A DNA stretch of 8,344 nucleotides, taken from positions 1-8,344 of the forward strand of contig JBCBDX010000019.1 of NCBI GenBank assembly GCA_038529265.1, written 5' to 3'. The position numbers were made by a program, and so were the translations under genes. Source of the DNA: JBCBDX01 sp038529265. Its GTDB lineage: Bacteria; Pseudomonadota; Alphaproteobacteria; Rhizobiales; Rhizobiaceae. The notes beneath the pieces are model-generated. The model did no database searches. It was not told the origin of the DNA and worked only from the letters and a program-made list of their open reading frames with translations. This document shows positions 1-7,053 of the stretch, piece by piece. Each line of letters begins with the position of its first letter. Position 1 is the first letter of the stretch.

Positions 1-287
1 GTTTCATAACGGCCGATGAACTCATCATGGAGCAGATGAAAATATGCAGTGCCCTTCTTGGCCATCATGTACCCATTGGCCGGATAGGCTTCGATCAGCA
101 CATCGGCAACCGCGATGGCCTCGTAATAACGTTTCTTGTCGATCAACCATTCGACCACAATCCCCGCCATCACCGTGAGACTTTCCTTGCGACTGAGGTG
201 CTTTAGGAACACGCCATTGTCGATGGCCTGCGCGGTGATCGGCATTTGATCAATGTAGTGTTCATCGCGGATGGTGAGCTTGAACAC
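1..287 (-). CDS. C-terminal part of a TPR-like (possibly transglutaminase-family) protein, partial
   Basis: A minus-strand frame is open from the left edge up to an in-frame TGA at 309-311. The translation has protein-like composition and GC-rich third positions. It includes the helical, TPR-like stretches AIAVADVLIEAYP and KKGTAYFHLL, followed by an acidic/aromatic segment up to the edge. From memory, the pattern of a short beta section, then ITAQAIDNGVF, then paired helices resembles the C-terminal half of SirB1/transglutaminase-like TPR proteins. No catalytic Cys-His-Asp core is present. Candidate starts are GTG at 287-285 and ATG at 245-243. Neither has an obvious ribosome binding site, and both overlap or abut the oppositely oriented ORF at 246. 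The 5' end is therefore probably lost and the 3' end lies outside the window. The family call is an inference; that the frame is coding is more secure. Confidence 0.45.
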   Translation of the reverse strand, partial: MFKLTIRDEHYIDQMPITAQAIDNGVFLKHLSRKESLTVMAGIVVEWLIDKKRYYEAIAVADVLIEAYPANGYMMAKKGTAYFHLLHDEFIGRYE

Positions 288-656
288 ACCCAGCTTTCCA
301 GCAAAACGTCACACTCGCCCGAGGTCGCAATCGAGTTCCTTGAAGACTGGATACGAGATTTGCAGCCAAACTTCATTGTCACGGAAGACGCGTATCGAGC
401 TGGCCGCAAGGCATCACACGTCCGTGCAATCATCGCTGCATTGGCCAATTACGCGGACACAACCAAGATCAACAACGCCGCCATTGCCCGCGTGCAGCGC
501 TGCGCGAACAAATATGAGGAGGCGGCATTGTTGGCTAAAAAGTACCCACAACTCGAACCTTCAGTTCCCCAAAAGCGCAAACTCTGGGAAGCCGAGCCAA
601 GGCAAATGATCGTATTTGAAGCGTTGGCGTTGGCGGACGCGGCAACATCCCATTAG
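246..656 (+). CDS. RuvC/RNase H-fold nuclease-like protein, probably 5'-truncated
   Basis: This 136-aa frame begins at a weak TTG start (the in-frame stop upstream is at 204-206). From about codon 25 it has convincing coding character. A beta strand ending in a Glu (FIVTE, E47) leads into RKASHVRAIIAALA. A basic linker follows, then a C-terminal helix FEALALADA with E125 and D131. This layout resembles RuvC-like resolvases and related RNase H-fold proteins, where an acidic residue follows the second strand region and a D/E-ALALA helix closes the active site. The usual first strand with the catalytic Asp (D-x-G) is missing. The first 15 codons also overlap the opposite-strand frame, so the 5' end looks cut off. 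Activity is doubtful. A strong terminator follows 12 bases after the stop. It could instead be an unrelated hypothetical protein. Confidence 0.5.
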   Translation: MINVVFIADGELEHTQLSSKTSHSPEVAIEFLEDWIRDLQPNFIVTEDAYRAGRKASHVRAIIAALANYADTTKINNAAIARVQRCANKYEEAALLAKKYPQLEPSVPQKRKLWEAEPRQMIVFEALALADAATSH

Positions 657-668
657 TTCTTTGATTAC

Positions 669-696
669 AAAGCAGCATCACCTGATGCTGCTTTTT
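669..696 (+). terminator. Rho-independent terminator after the RuvC-like ORF
   Basis: A 10-bp perfect stem, AGCAGCATCA (671-680) with TGATGCTGCT (683-692), is followed by a run of T to 696. Because the nominal loop is only 2 nt, the innermost pairs probably open. It starts 12 bases after the TAG stop at 654-656. The two A residues before the stem also pair with the first T residues of the run, so weak termination on the other strand is possible. Confidence 0.8.
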
Positions 697-805
697 GTCT
701 GGTGCTTTTATGATGCGCAATGTCGGCTAAGAGCCCAAAGCGGACATTGAATTGCGGTCCTCAGCAGTGGACGCGGGCTAGAGTCAATTCCATTGAGACC
801 TATGT

Positions 806-1420
806 TTGTACCGCGTCGCGCTACCAACGTTTAAATATGATGAATTGACTCCGCTTTTAAAAGCTGACAAATTAAGTCATCTTTTTAATTGGTATGCTCC
901 TATGAGCCCCGCAGGCAATTCAAACAAATGCCCCGCCGCCCGCTACCTTGATCATGAAGGCAGTTCGCTGGCGGTGAATGCTTATCGGAATTGGTTGATG
1001 GGTTTGGTGGAACGCGATGAAGCGCGTTTTCGCGACGTGTATGAAAGTCACAGCAAAGCGCTTGGCGTTGGCCTTTCACGATTGGCCATGGAGGGTATGC
1101 ATGCGCTTGTTTCCGAACTCGAAGTTTGCAGCCGTTGTCCATTGCGCTTTCTAAAGCCTTCTTCTGGTCATTTATGTCGCGATGAAGGCCTTGTCCTTGG
1201 CATCATCGCCGGGATTCATAATGGCGATGAAGTGTCCGTTTGGCGTTGCGCTTCAAATCTCGCCTGTCCGAAAATGGCTGATCTGCTGGTCGGAGCGATT
1301 GGCCAATACGCGATGCCACTCAAGGCGGGTGGCAAAACACTTATGCCTTTTCCCAATGAGATCTTGATCGCGCTTGAGCGTGATGGGGATGTCTGTCCGG
1401 AATCACAAACACTGCACTAA
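806..1420 (+). CDS. Hypothetical cysteine-rich protein upstream of the imelysin cassette
   Basis: This is a 204-aa protein of no family I recognise. It has no signal peptide or membrane segment, so it is probably cytoplasmic. It has seven cysteines: C42, C108, C111, C124, C148, C154 and C197. The central C-x2-C-x12-C group, followed by a C-x5-C pair, suggests a metal or Fe-S site, but this is inference. The start is uncertain. TTG 806 is the first start after an in-frame TGA at 794-796 and has only a weak ribosome binding site. ATG 902 (residue 33) is an alternative but also lacks one. A second, out-of-frame ATG at 802 would encode only 10 residues. The stop lies 18 bases before the preferred imelysin start with no terminator between, so it is probably co-transcribed with that cassette. 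A regulatory or maturation role in iron uptake is possible but unproven. Confidence 0.65.
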   Translation: MYRVALPTFKYDELTPLLKADKLSHLFNWYAPMSPAGNSNKCPAARYLDHEGSSLAVNAYRNWLMGLVERDEARFRDVYESHSKALGVGLSRLAMEGMHALVSELEVCSRCPLRFLKPSSGHLCRDEGLVLGIIAGIHNGDEVSVWRCASNLACPKMADLLVGAIGQYAMPLKAGGKTLMPFPNEILIALERDGDVCPESQTLH

Positions 1421-1438
1421 AAGATCGGAGATATGCAG

Positions 1439-2716
1439 ATGAAACGAACACTATTTGTAGCCGCACTGGCTTCCGCAACTGCCATGGCGGGCGCTACAAG
1501 TGCAAACGCGGAGGTCAAAGGCGAGGCTGTCATTGACCATTATGCCAACATTGCCGAAGCAAAATACGCAGACTCGCTTTCGACCGCCGTTGAGCTGCAA
1601 TCGGCTATAAACGCATTTCTGGACGCACCCAGCGCGGACACCTTGCAAGGCGCAAAAGACGCTTGGCTAGCATCACGCGTGCCGTACCAGCAAACCGAAG
1701 TTTATCGTTTTGGCAATGCCATTGTCGATGACTGGGAAGGCCGCGTAAACGCCTGGCCGCTTGATGAAGGCCTGATCGATTATGTTGACGCTGACTTCTA
1801 TGGTGCCGAGAGCGATGAGAATGTTCTTTTCACAGCAAATGTGGTTGCGAACGCATCCCTGAATGTGAACGGCGAGGCAGTTGATGCATCTGCCATTACA
1901 CCGGAATTGATTTCAACCACACTGCATGAAGCTGGCGGCATTGAGGCCAACGTGGCGTCTGGATACCATGCCATTGAGTTTCTACTTTGGGGTCAGGATT
2001 TGAACGTAAACGGTGCAGGCGCCGGAGAACGCCCCTACACAGACTTCAGCCTCAGCGATTGCACAAACGGCAATTGTGACCGTCGCCGCGAGTATCTGAG
2101 CGCAGCAACTGATCTTCTCATCGCTGATCTGGAAGAAATGGCTGCCAACTGGAAAGCTGGTGGTGCGGCTCGTGCAGAATTGGAAGCAAAAGGTATCGAA
2201 GGCGGTTTGGCAACGATCCTCACGGGCATGGGTTCGCTTTCATATGGTGAGTTGGCAGGCGAGCGCATGAAGCTTGGCCTTCTGCTCGGCGATCCAGAAG
2301 AAGAGCATGACTGCTTTGCGGACAATACGCACAATTCGCACTTCTATGATGCTGTCGGCATTCGCAACGTCTATCAAGGCACCTACACCCGCACAGATGG
2401 CACCGAGATTACCGGGCCTTCCTTAGCTGATCTGATCAAAGCCAAAGATGCAGGGCTCGACATTGAGCTACAGGCAAAGCTGGATGCAACAATCGTCGCG
2501 ATGCAAGCGATGGTCGATCGTGCGGAGGCCGGCGAAGCATATGATCAAATGATCGCCGTTGGTAACGACGCTGGCAATGCGGTTGTGCAAGCGGCCATTG
2601 ATGGCCTCGTCGATCAGACACGCTCGATAGAAAGAGCAATTGCCGCATTAGAACTTGGCACGATCGAGTTGGAAGGATCGGAATCCCTCGATAATCCAAA
2701 CGCGGTCTTCCAGTAA
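1439..2716 (+). CDS. Imelysin / IrpA-like M75 family periplasmic protein
   Basis: The family comprises periplasmic or surface proteins linked to iron acquisition (IrpA, imelysin, insulin-cleaving membrane protease, EfeO M75 domain). The start was chosen at ATG 1439 because GGAG (1427-1430) is 8 bases upstream of it but only 2 bases from ATG 1433. The 425-aa product has a clear Sec signal peptide with cleavage after residue 24 (SANA/EV). The mature protein shows the family signatures: TEVYRFG followed by INAWPLDEGLIDYV-type sequence near residues 85-120, and the GYHAIEFLLWG block with the GxHxxE motif (H177, E180) proposed to bind metal. Cysteines C208, C213 and C292 could form a disulfide. 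It is the first and only fully motif-intact imelysin of the four-gene cassette. Function as an iron-binding or iron-handling protein is inferred from the family; peptidase activity is doubtful. Confidence 0.93.
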   Translation: MKRTLFVAALASATAMAGATSANAEVKGEAVIDHYANIAEAKYADSLSTAVELQSAINAFLDAPSADTLQGAKDAWLASRVPYQQTEVYRFGNAIVDDWEGRVNAWPLDEGLIDYVDADFYGAESDENVLFTANVVANASLNVNGEAVDASAITPELISTTLHEAGGIEANVASGYHAIEFLLWGQDLNVNGAGAGERPYTDFSLSDCTNGNCDRRREYLSAATDLLIADLEEMAANWKAGGAARAELEAKGIEGGLATILTGMGSLSYGELAGERMKLGLLLGDPEEEHDCFADNTHNSHFYDAVGIRNVYQGTYTRTDGTEITGPSLADLIKAKDAGLDIELQAKLDATIVAMQAMVDRAEAGEAYDQMIAVGNDAGNAVVQAAIDGLVDQTRSIERAIAALELGTIELEGSESLDNPNAVFQ

Positions 2717-2734
2717 TCTGAAAAGTCGGAATAA

Positions 2735-2772
2735 TGTGTTCGCTTGTTGCTACCTGCACGCAGGCGAACACA
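2735..2772 (+). promoter_or_regulatory. Intercistronic hairpin before the DUF1111 gene
   Basis: A 9-bp perfect inverted repeat, TGTGTTCGC (2735-2743) and GCGAACACA (2764-2772), can be extended inward by about four pairs including G-U wobbles. It lies 18 bases after the imelysin stop. It ends 4 bases before the purine-rich ribosome binding site (GGAGGGA, 2777-2783) of the next gene. There is no T run, so it is not a classical terminator. It may stabilise the upstream mRNA, act as a processing site, or modulate translation of the di-heme protein. Confidence 0.5.
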
Positions 2773-2788
2773 CGCCGGAGGGAACGGC

Positions 2789-4396
2789 ATGATCAGGAAC
2801 AAATTTTGTTCGTTAGCTATCAAAGAGCGCTTCGACCGCTCGATAAGCAACCTAACCACAAGAACTAGTATTTTGGGCGGAGCACGATCCGCAATGGTTG
2901 GCTGCGCCTTTTCGGCACTGCTGATTACGTCCCAAGCCCAAAGTGCCGAGTTGTTCTCTGCATCACGCGATGACTTGTCCGAGAAAGACTTACAACGCGT
3001 TCAAGCGGTCACGGCACCAACTCAGGACTTTTCAAAGCCCGAGCGTTTTGAAGCCATGTCTGGCGGTGCTGGAACCTCGCAAAAGCGTGTCAACCGCGAT
3101 GCATTTTCCCATCACACACAAAATCTGACGTTCGACGAACAGTCTGATTTCAAACTGGGTAATGCGTTGTTTCGAAAGCTATGGGTATCATCACCTGCTT
3201 CAACTATAGCCAGTGATGGTCTTGGTCCCCTTTTTAACGCGCGCGCGTGCCAGTCTTGCCACCTCAAGGATGGACGCGGGCATCCACCGGGGATCGATAC
3301 AGACGCGACTAGCATGTTTCTGAGGCTTGCACGCTCGCCCTCAACGGATGAGGAAATCCGTGCGCTCGCTGACTTTGTGACTGTCAACTTCCCGGATCCG
3401 ACATATGGTGGTCAATTGCAGGATCTTGCTGTGCCGGGCCTCAAAGCCGAAGGCCACATGGTGATCTCCTATGAAGAAATACCATTCGAGCTTGGCGATG
3501 GTACGGTAGTTTCGCTTCGTAGCCCGACCTATTCGGTTTCTGATCTTAGTTACGGCGAGCTACATCCCGACACGACCTTGTCGCCGCGCATCGCGCCGCC
3601 AATGATTGGTTTGGGATTGATTGAAGCGATCCATACTGCGGACATTGTTGCGAACGCTGATCCCGATGATCTTGATGGAGACGGAATTTCAGGCAAAGCG
3701 GCCATCGTTCGTCTAGACGATGGTGAACTCGCGCTTGGCCGGTTCGGCTGGAAAGCGCAGAGCGCGACGGTGCGTGCTCAGTCCGCCGGTGCATTTGCCG
3801 GTGATATCGGTATCTCCTCGCCAGACGCGCCGCGCGACCACGGTGATTGCACCGAAAACCAGCCAGCATGCCTTGCCATGCCCATTGGTGTGCAAGCCAA
3901 GCTTGGGCTGACGGAAGCGCCTGATCCAGTGCTCGATCTTGTGACCTTTTATTCTGAAAATTTGGCGGTGCCTGCACGTCGAAATGTTGGCGATCCAGTC
4001 GTCCTTCGCGGCAAAGAACAGTTTAGCGCGCTCGGCTGCGCTTCATGCCATGCGCCAAAGTTCGTGACCTCGCGCGATGCGGCGAACCCCGCCCATCGGT
4101 TTCAACTAATTTGGCCCTATTCTGACTTCTTGCTTCATGACATGGGTGAGGGGTTGGCCGACGGTCAACGTGTTGGTGTTGCCAATGGGCGGGAATGGCG
4201 CACGCCTCCGTTGTGGGGCATCGGTCTTACTGAGGTTGTTTCTGGCCACACCTTCTTCCTTCATGATGGCAGAGCGCGCAACTTGACCGAAGCTATTCTG
4301 TGGCACGGCGGTGAGGCAGTAGCGGCGCGTGATGGATTTGCTGCACTCGACAAAGTAGACCGCGATGCGCTTCTGTCGTTCCTTGAAAGCCTGTGA
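2789..4396 (+). CDS. DUF1111 di-heme c-type cytochrome (thiol oxidoreductase-like)
   Basis: This periplasmic di-heme protein is the usual partner of imelysins, probably acting in electron transfer or iron redox change. The start is ATG 2789, preceded by GGAGGGA at 2777-2783; a TTG further upstream (2744) falls inside a hairpin and is unlikely. ATG 2894 is a weaker alternative. The 535-aa product has an unusually long N-region, then a hydrophobic segment at about 36-48 and a cleavage site near residue 53 (SAQSA/E-like). Two CXXCH heme-c motifs are seen: CQSCH (154-158) and CASCH (417-421). Between them is an acidic DPDDLDGDG loop (291-299) that resembles a calcium site. The C-terminus has family blocks WRTPPLWGIG, FLHDGRA and ILWHGGEA. 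Its stop TGA overlaps the ATG of the next gene. Substrate and partner are not shown by the sequence. Confidence 0.92.
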   Translation: MIRNKFCSLAIKERFDRSISNLTTRTSILGGARSAMVGCAFSALLITSQAQSAELFSASRDDLSEKDLQRVQAVTAPTQDFSKPERFEAMSGGAGTSQKRVNRDAFSHHTQNLTFDEQSDFKLGNALFRKLWVSSPASTIASDGLGPLFNARACQSCHLKDGRGHPPGIDTDATSMFLRLARSPSTDEEIRALADFVTVNFPDPTYGGQLQDLAVPGLKAEGHMVISYEEIPFELGDGTVVSLRSPTYSVSDLSYGELHPDTTLSPRIAPPMIGLGLIEAIHTADIVANADPDDLDGDGISGKAAIVRLDDGELALGRFGWKAQSATVRAQSAGAFAGDIGISSPDAPRDHGDCTENQPACLAMPIGVQAKLGLTEAPDPVLDLVTFYSENLAVPARRNVGDPVVLRGKEQFSALGCASCHAPKFVTSRDAANPAHRFQLIWPYSDFLLHDMGEGLADGQRVGVANGREWRTPPLWGIGLTEVVSGHTFFLHDGRARNLTEAILWHGGEAVAARDGFAALDKVDRDALLSFLESL

Positions 4397-5466
4397 TGCA
4401 AATACTGTTTAGAACTGTTGTACTTGCCGTTTTTGCGCTGAGCGCACCCGCGACGGCGTTGGCAGAATGGACAATTGAGGACGCGGTCAACGCGGTCATC
4501 GAAGATACTATAAAGCCTGCGTTTTCACGATATCACCTTCAGGCGATGTCAATGAGCGCGTCCATGGATGCACTGTGCGCCGAGTCGGGGCCAGTGACAC
4601 TCGCAGCATCACGTGATCAGTTTGGCAGGCTTGTAGAAGCCTGGGGCCAAGTGGAATTTATTCGGATAGGACCTTTGACGTCCGAGAACCGGCTCGAAAG
4701 AACCCTGTATTGGCCGGACCGAAAGGGTCGCGGTTTGCGACAAGTGCGTATGGCCATCGCGCACGTACAGCAGCCGGTTACCGCTGTCGAAACGCTGTCG
4801 AAACAGAGCGTCGCGGTTCAGGGGCTACTCGCATTGGAGTTCGTCTTGTTCGGCGATGAAAGCGGCACTCTTGAGACAAGGGCTGAACATCGCTGCAAAT
4901 ACGGTGGGTCCATAGCAAGGAACCTTTCCAACATTGCTGACGAATTGACAGCAGCTTGGGAAGTAGAAGATGGGTTCGCGAACCTTTGGCGCACTCCTTC
5001 GTTGGACAATCCGTTATTCCGCAACGCCGATGAACAATTGCGAACGCTATTGAAACTCGTTTCGCAAGGCTCTGAGATTATACGCGTGCAACGGTTGGAC
5101 CCATTTTTGGACAGCGATCCGTTTAACCCCAAACGTGCTCTTTTCTGGCGATCTGGAAAAACATTCACTTCTTTAAAAGGCAACTTCGACGGATTGCAGA
5201 ACATCGTTCTGGCGGCCAAGCTTGACGACATTGTCGGCGGCAATGATGGCCGCGTTGTTGATGGTTTATCGTTTGAGTTCTCCAATGCAAAACGGACCCT
5301 GTCCGAAACACAGATCACAGTTGAGACCCTCGCTTCGGATAGTAACGCCATGAGCCGGGTTAAATATCTCCGGATCGTGACCCAAAGCCTGTATGATCTG
5401 TCTGGCAAAACGATACCTGCGATTTTCGGCTTGAGTTCAGGTTTTTCATCTTTGGATGGTGATTGA
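4396..5466 (+). CDS. Second imelysin-family (M75-like) periplasmic protein lacking the motif His
   Basis: This 356-aa exported protein has a Sec signal peptide ending near ALA/EW (about residue 24). Imelysin-family features are W-x-x-VE-x-x-R-x-GP followed by YWPDRKGRG (about 83-113), the GLLALEFVLFG block (about 143-153), and the C-terminal GFSSLDGD ending typical of this paralogue group. In the block corresponding to GxHxxE, the His is replaced by Leu (GLLALE), while the Glu is kept. Metal binding as in the first imelysin is therefore unlikely, and it may act as a structural or partner subunit. ATG 4396 is preferred over GTG 4393. It overlaps the DUF1111 stop as TGATG, with only a weak ribosome binding site, which suggests translational coupling. 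The last codon overlaps the next gene in the same way. Confidence 0.9.
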   Translation: MQILFRTVVLAVFALSAPATALAEWTIEDAVNAVIEDTIKPAFSRYHLQAMSMSASMDALCAESGPVTLAASRDQFGRLVEAWGQVEFIRIGPLTSENRLERTLYWPDRKGRGLRQVRMAIAHVQQPVTAVETLSKQSVAVQGLLALEFVLFGDESGTLETRAEHRCKYGGSIARNLSNIADELTAAWEVEDGFANLWRTPSLDNPLFRNADEQLRTLLKLVSQGSEIIRVQRLDPFLDSDPFNPKRALFWRSGKTFTSLKGNFDGLQNIVLAAKLDDIVGGNDGRVVDGLSFEFSNAKRTLSETQITVETLASDSNAMSRVKYLRIVTQSLYDLSGKTIPAIFGLSSGFSSLDGD

Positions 5467-6554
5467 TGCGCACCACGCTGATGGATCGCCGTGGGTTTCT
5501 TGCAAGTGCGGGTGTGGCGTTTGTATCCGCGCTGCAACCGCGTACGGCGCAAGCCCTAAATCGGGCCGATGCTGTTTTCGCCAGTGCATATCGTGCCGAG
5601 GATGGTACGTTTGGCGTCGCTATGCTGACGGAGCAGGGCGATTTATTGGAAACCTACCCTCTGCCAGCACGGGGCCATGATATCGTCCCACGGCCAGAAC
5701 ATAGCGAAATTATTGTCTTTGCGCGAAGACCGGGCATTTTTGCTGTAGCTGTAGAACTCCAAAATCGACGCACGCCGACGGTCTTCCAATGCGCTAATGA
5801 TCGCCATTTCTATGGGCATGGATGTTTCAGTGTAGATGGCCGTTTACTCTATTCAACAGAAAACGATTTTGAGGGGGCACGCGGTATCATTGGCATCTAT
5901 GACGCAACCAACGGCTACAAAAAGGTCGGAGAAATACCTTCAGGCGGTGTCGGCCCTCACGATTTGCAGCTTTTGCCGGACGGTCGAACGTTGGTGGTGG
6001 CTAATGGTGGGATCGAGACGCATCCCGATTTTCCGCGCGCAAAACTGAACCTTGCGTCGATGGAACCAAACCTGGTGCTCATAGACGCACGCACCGGTGA
6101 CTTACTTACAAAAGTCTCGCTTCCTGCGGATCAGCGAAAACTCTCCATTCGACATCTTGCAATGCAAGCTGACGGAACTGTTTGGTTCGCGTGTCAGAAC
6201 CAAGGCGATCCATCCGCGGCTTTTCCGCTTGCCGGATCGATGGATCGCTATGGCAATGTCACGATGCTACGCCTAGGAGAAAGTGCCTGGGCAAAATTGC
6301 GAGGCTATGTTGGTTCCATCGCCTGCTCCCAAAATGGTGAGAGGGTTATCCTGACATCCCCACGCGGCGGCGTCGCATTGGATATCGACACGATGCGTCA
6401 GTTTGTCAGCGAGGTGCACTTTGAATCTGATGTCTGTGGGGCAGCGATCAACGGTGAACGGATGTTTTTAACTTCTGGAGCGGGCAAAGCAGGTAGTTAC
6501 ATTCATCCTATCGGTTTTGATAACCACGTTTTTGTTGCTTCAAGTACGCAATAG
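5466..6554 (+). CDS. DUF1513 beta-propeller protein with Tat-like signal
   Basis: This 362-aa protein is the fourth member of the cassette. The N-terminus MRTTLMDRRGFLASAG has the twin-arginine pattern D-R-R-x-F-L. A hydrophobic segment follows and a likely AxA cleavage site lies near residue 30 (TAQA). Tat export implies folding, or cofactor loading, before export. The body shows repeated propeller-like blades with characteristic motifs: ARGHDIV (68-74), YGHGCFS (116-122), ENDFEGARG (132-140), GVGPHDLQLLPDG (161-173), LSIRHLA and SPRGG. The regular His residues near blade starts are typical of the family and may bind a ligand or metal, but that is inference. ATG 5466 overlaps the previous stop as TGATG, so it is probably translationally coupled. 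The role in iron uptake is unknown; the gene is conserved next to imelysins. No good terminator was found downstream. Confidence 0.92.
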   Translation: MRTTLMDRRGFLASAGVAFVSALQPRTAQALNRADAVFASAYRAEDGTFGVAMLTEQGDLLETYPLPARGHDIVPRPEHSEIIVFARRPGIFAVAVELQNRRTPTVFQCANDRHFYGHGCFSVDGRLLYSTENDFEGARGIIGIYDATNGYKKVGEIPSGGVGPHDLQLLPDGRTLVVANGGIETHPDFPRAKLNLASMEPNLVLIDARTGDLLTKVSLPADQRKLSIRHLAMQADGTVWFACQNQGDPSAAFPLAGSMDRYGNVTMLRLGESAWAKLRGYVGSIACSQNGERVILTSPRGGVALDIDTMRQFVSEVHFESDVCGAAINGERMFLTSGAGKAGSYIHPIGFDNHVFVASSTQ

Positions 6555-6690
6555 CTGGTGTAGTTGCAGAACTCTAAGGCGATAGATCATGTTTTTGGTC
6601 CAGGGACCATTTAGGTATACCGCCGCACCGAGGCAACGTTTGAAGGTTCGTTTTGTCAGGATAGCCGACATTAACATTGGGCAGACAGTT

Positions 6691-6942
6691 TCAGTTGGAA
6701 TTGACGAGTAGAGCGATAGCGGCGCTTGGCTCAATATCCAGCGCTTTGCAAAACGCCAAGAAATCAGCAACATCTAATCTCAGTTGATTGGCCTCGAACT
6801 TTGAAATGTAGGCTTGAGTTCTGCCAGTTTTTTTCGCCAGCTCGGCTTGGGTCATTCCGGCGTTTAGGCGCGCCTCTTTCATGATTTCACACAGACGCAA
6901 ATTGATGGGTGAATAAAGGCCTTCGCGCATCTGCCGTGCCAT
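6691..6942 (-). CDS. XRE/Cro-C1 family helix-turn-helix regulator
   Basis: This 83-aa protein is almost entirely an HTH_3-type DNA-binding domain. The HTH core is at about residues 24-58. It includes GMTQAELAKKTGRTQAYISK, with the pattern TQAELA / (turn) / TQAYISKFE seen in this family, followed by the helix DFLAFCKALDIEP. There is no ligand or oligomerisation domain beyond it. ATG 6942 has an AGGA-type site very close (1-2 bases), so the alternative ATG 6927 remains possible. It is transcribed away from the small secreted-protein gene, and its promoter is overlapped by repeats that would suit autoregulation. It is a plausible regulator of that divergent gene and of itself. It is convergent with the DUF1513 gene, so regulation of the iron cassette is not indicated. 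Confidence 0.85.
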   Translation of the reverse strand: MARQMREGLYSPINLRLCEIMKEARLNAGMTQAELAKKTGRTQAYISKFEANQLRLDVADFLAFCKALDIEPSAAIALLVNSN

Positions 6943-6966
6943 TTCCTAGCAAAGCAGATTGACTAA

Positions 6967-7012
6967 ATTCCAATCGTTATATATTCCAAACCGTTATATT
7001 CCAATTGGAATA
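6967..7012. promoter_or_regulatory. Operator-like repeat array between the divergent XRE and secreted-protein genes
   Basis: Three direct ATTCCAA copies (6967-6973, 6983-6989, 6998-7004) are spaced 16 and 15 bases apart. The inverted copy TTGGAAT (7005-7011) directly abuts the third. The two join in a perfect 16-bp palindrome, TATTCCAATTGGAATA (6997-7012). The intervening sequence CGTTATAT is also repeated (6975-6982, 6992-6999). This is the architecture expected of a multi-site operator for a small dimeric HTH regulator, and the divergent XRE gene is the obvious candidate. Binding itself is inferred. Confidence 0.6.
6976..7004 (-). promoter_or_regulatory. Predicted sigma70-type promoter of the XRE gene
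   Basis: Read on the minus strand, TTGGAA (7004-6999) and TATAAC (6981-6976) are separated by exactly 17 bases, close to the TTGACA/TATAAT consensus. Initiation would fall near 6969, giving a leader of about 27 bases before ATG 6942. One repeat covers the -35, one lies in the spacer and one is near the start site, consistent with autorepression. Confidence 0.45.
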
Positions 7013-7053
7013 ATTGGACTCGAACTAACCGCAGATCATCGGGGAGACACAAA

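Noticed and set aside
802..834. 10-codon ORF as a leader peptide before the cysteine-rich gene
   Set aside because: There is no ribosome binding site, no repeated codons and no attenuator structure; it overlaps the start of the main frame by chance.
2744..2788. Upstream TTG start for the DUF1111 gene
   Set aside because: It lies inside the hairpin and has no ribosome binding site, whereas ATG 2789 follows GGAGGGA at a suitable distance.
4818..5552. Minus-strand 244-aa frame
   Set aside because: It is antisense to the second imelysin and DUF1513 genes, which have signal peptides, family motifs and coupled starts; its composition is typical of a shadow frame.
6596..6609. TGGTCC-AG-GGACCA hairpin as terminator of the iron cassette
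   Set aside because: The stem is only 6 bp with a 2-nt loop. The T run is on the 5' side, so it does not fit a terminator on either strand.
6663..6672. 10-base inverted match of AGCCGACATT to the palindrome region at 719-728
   Set aside because: Matches of 10 bases are expected by chance many times in a window of this size, and the similarity does not extend beyond them.
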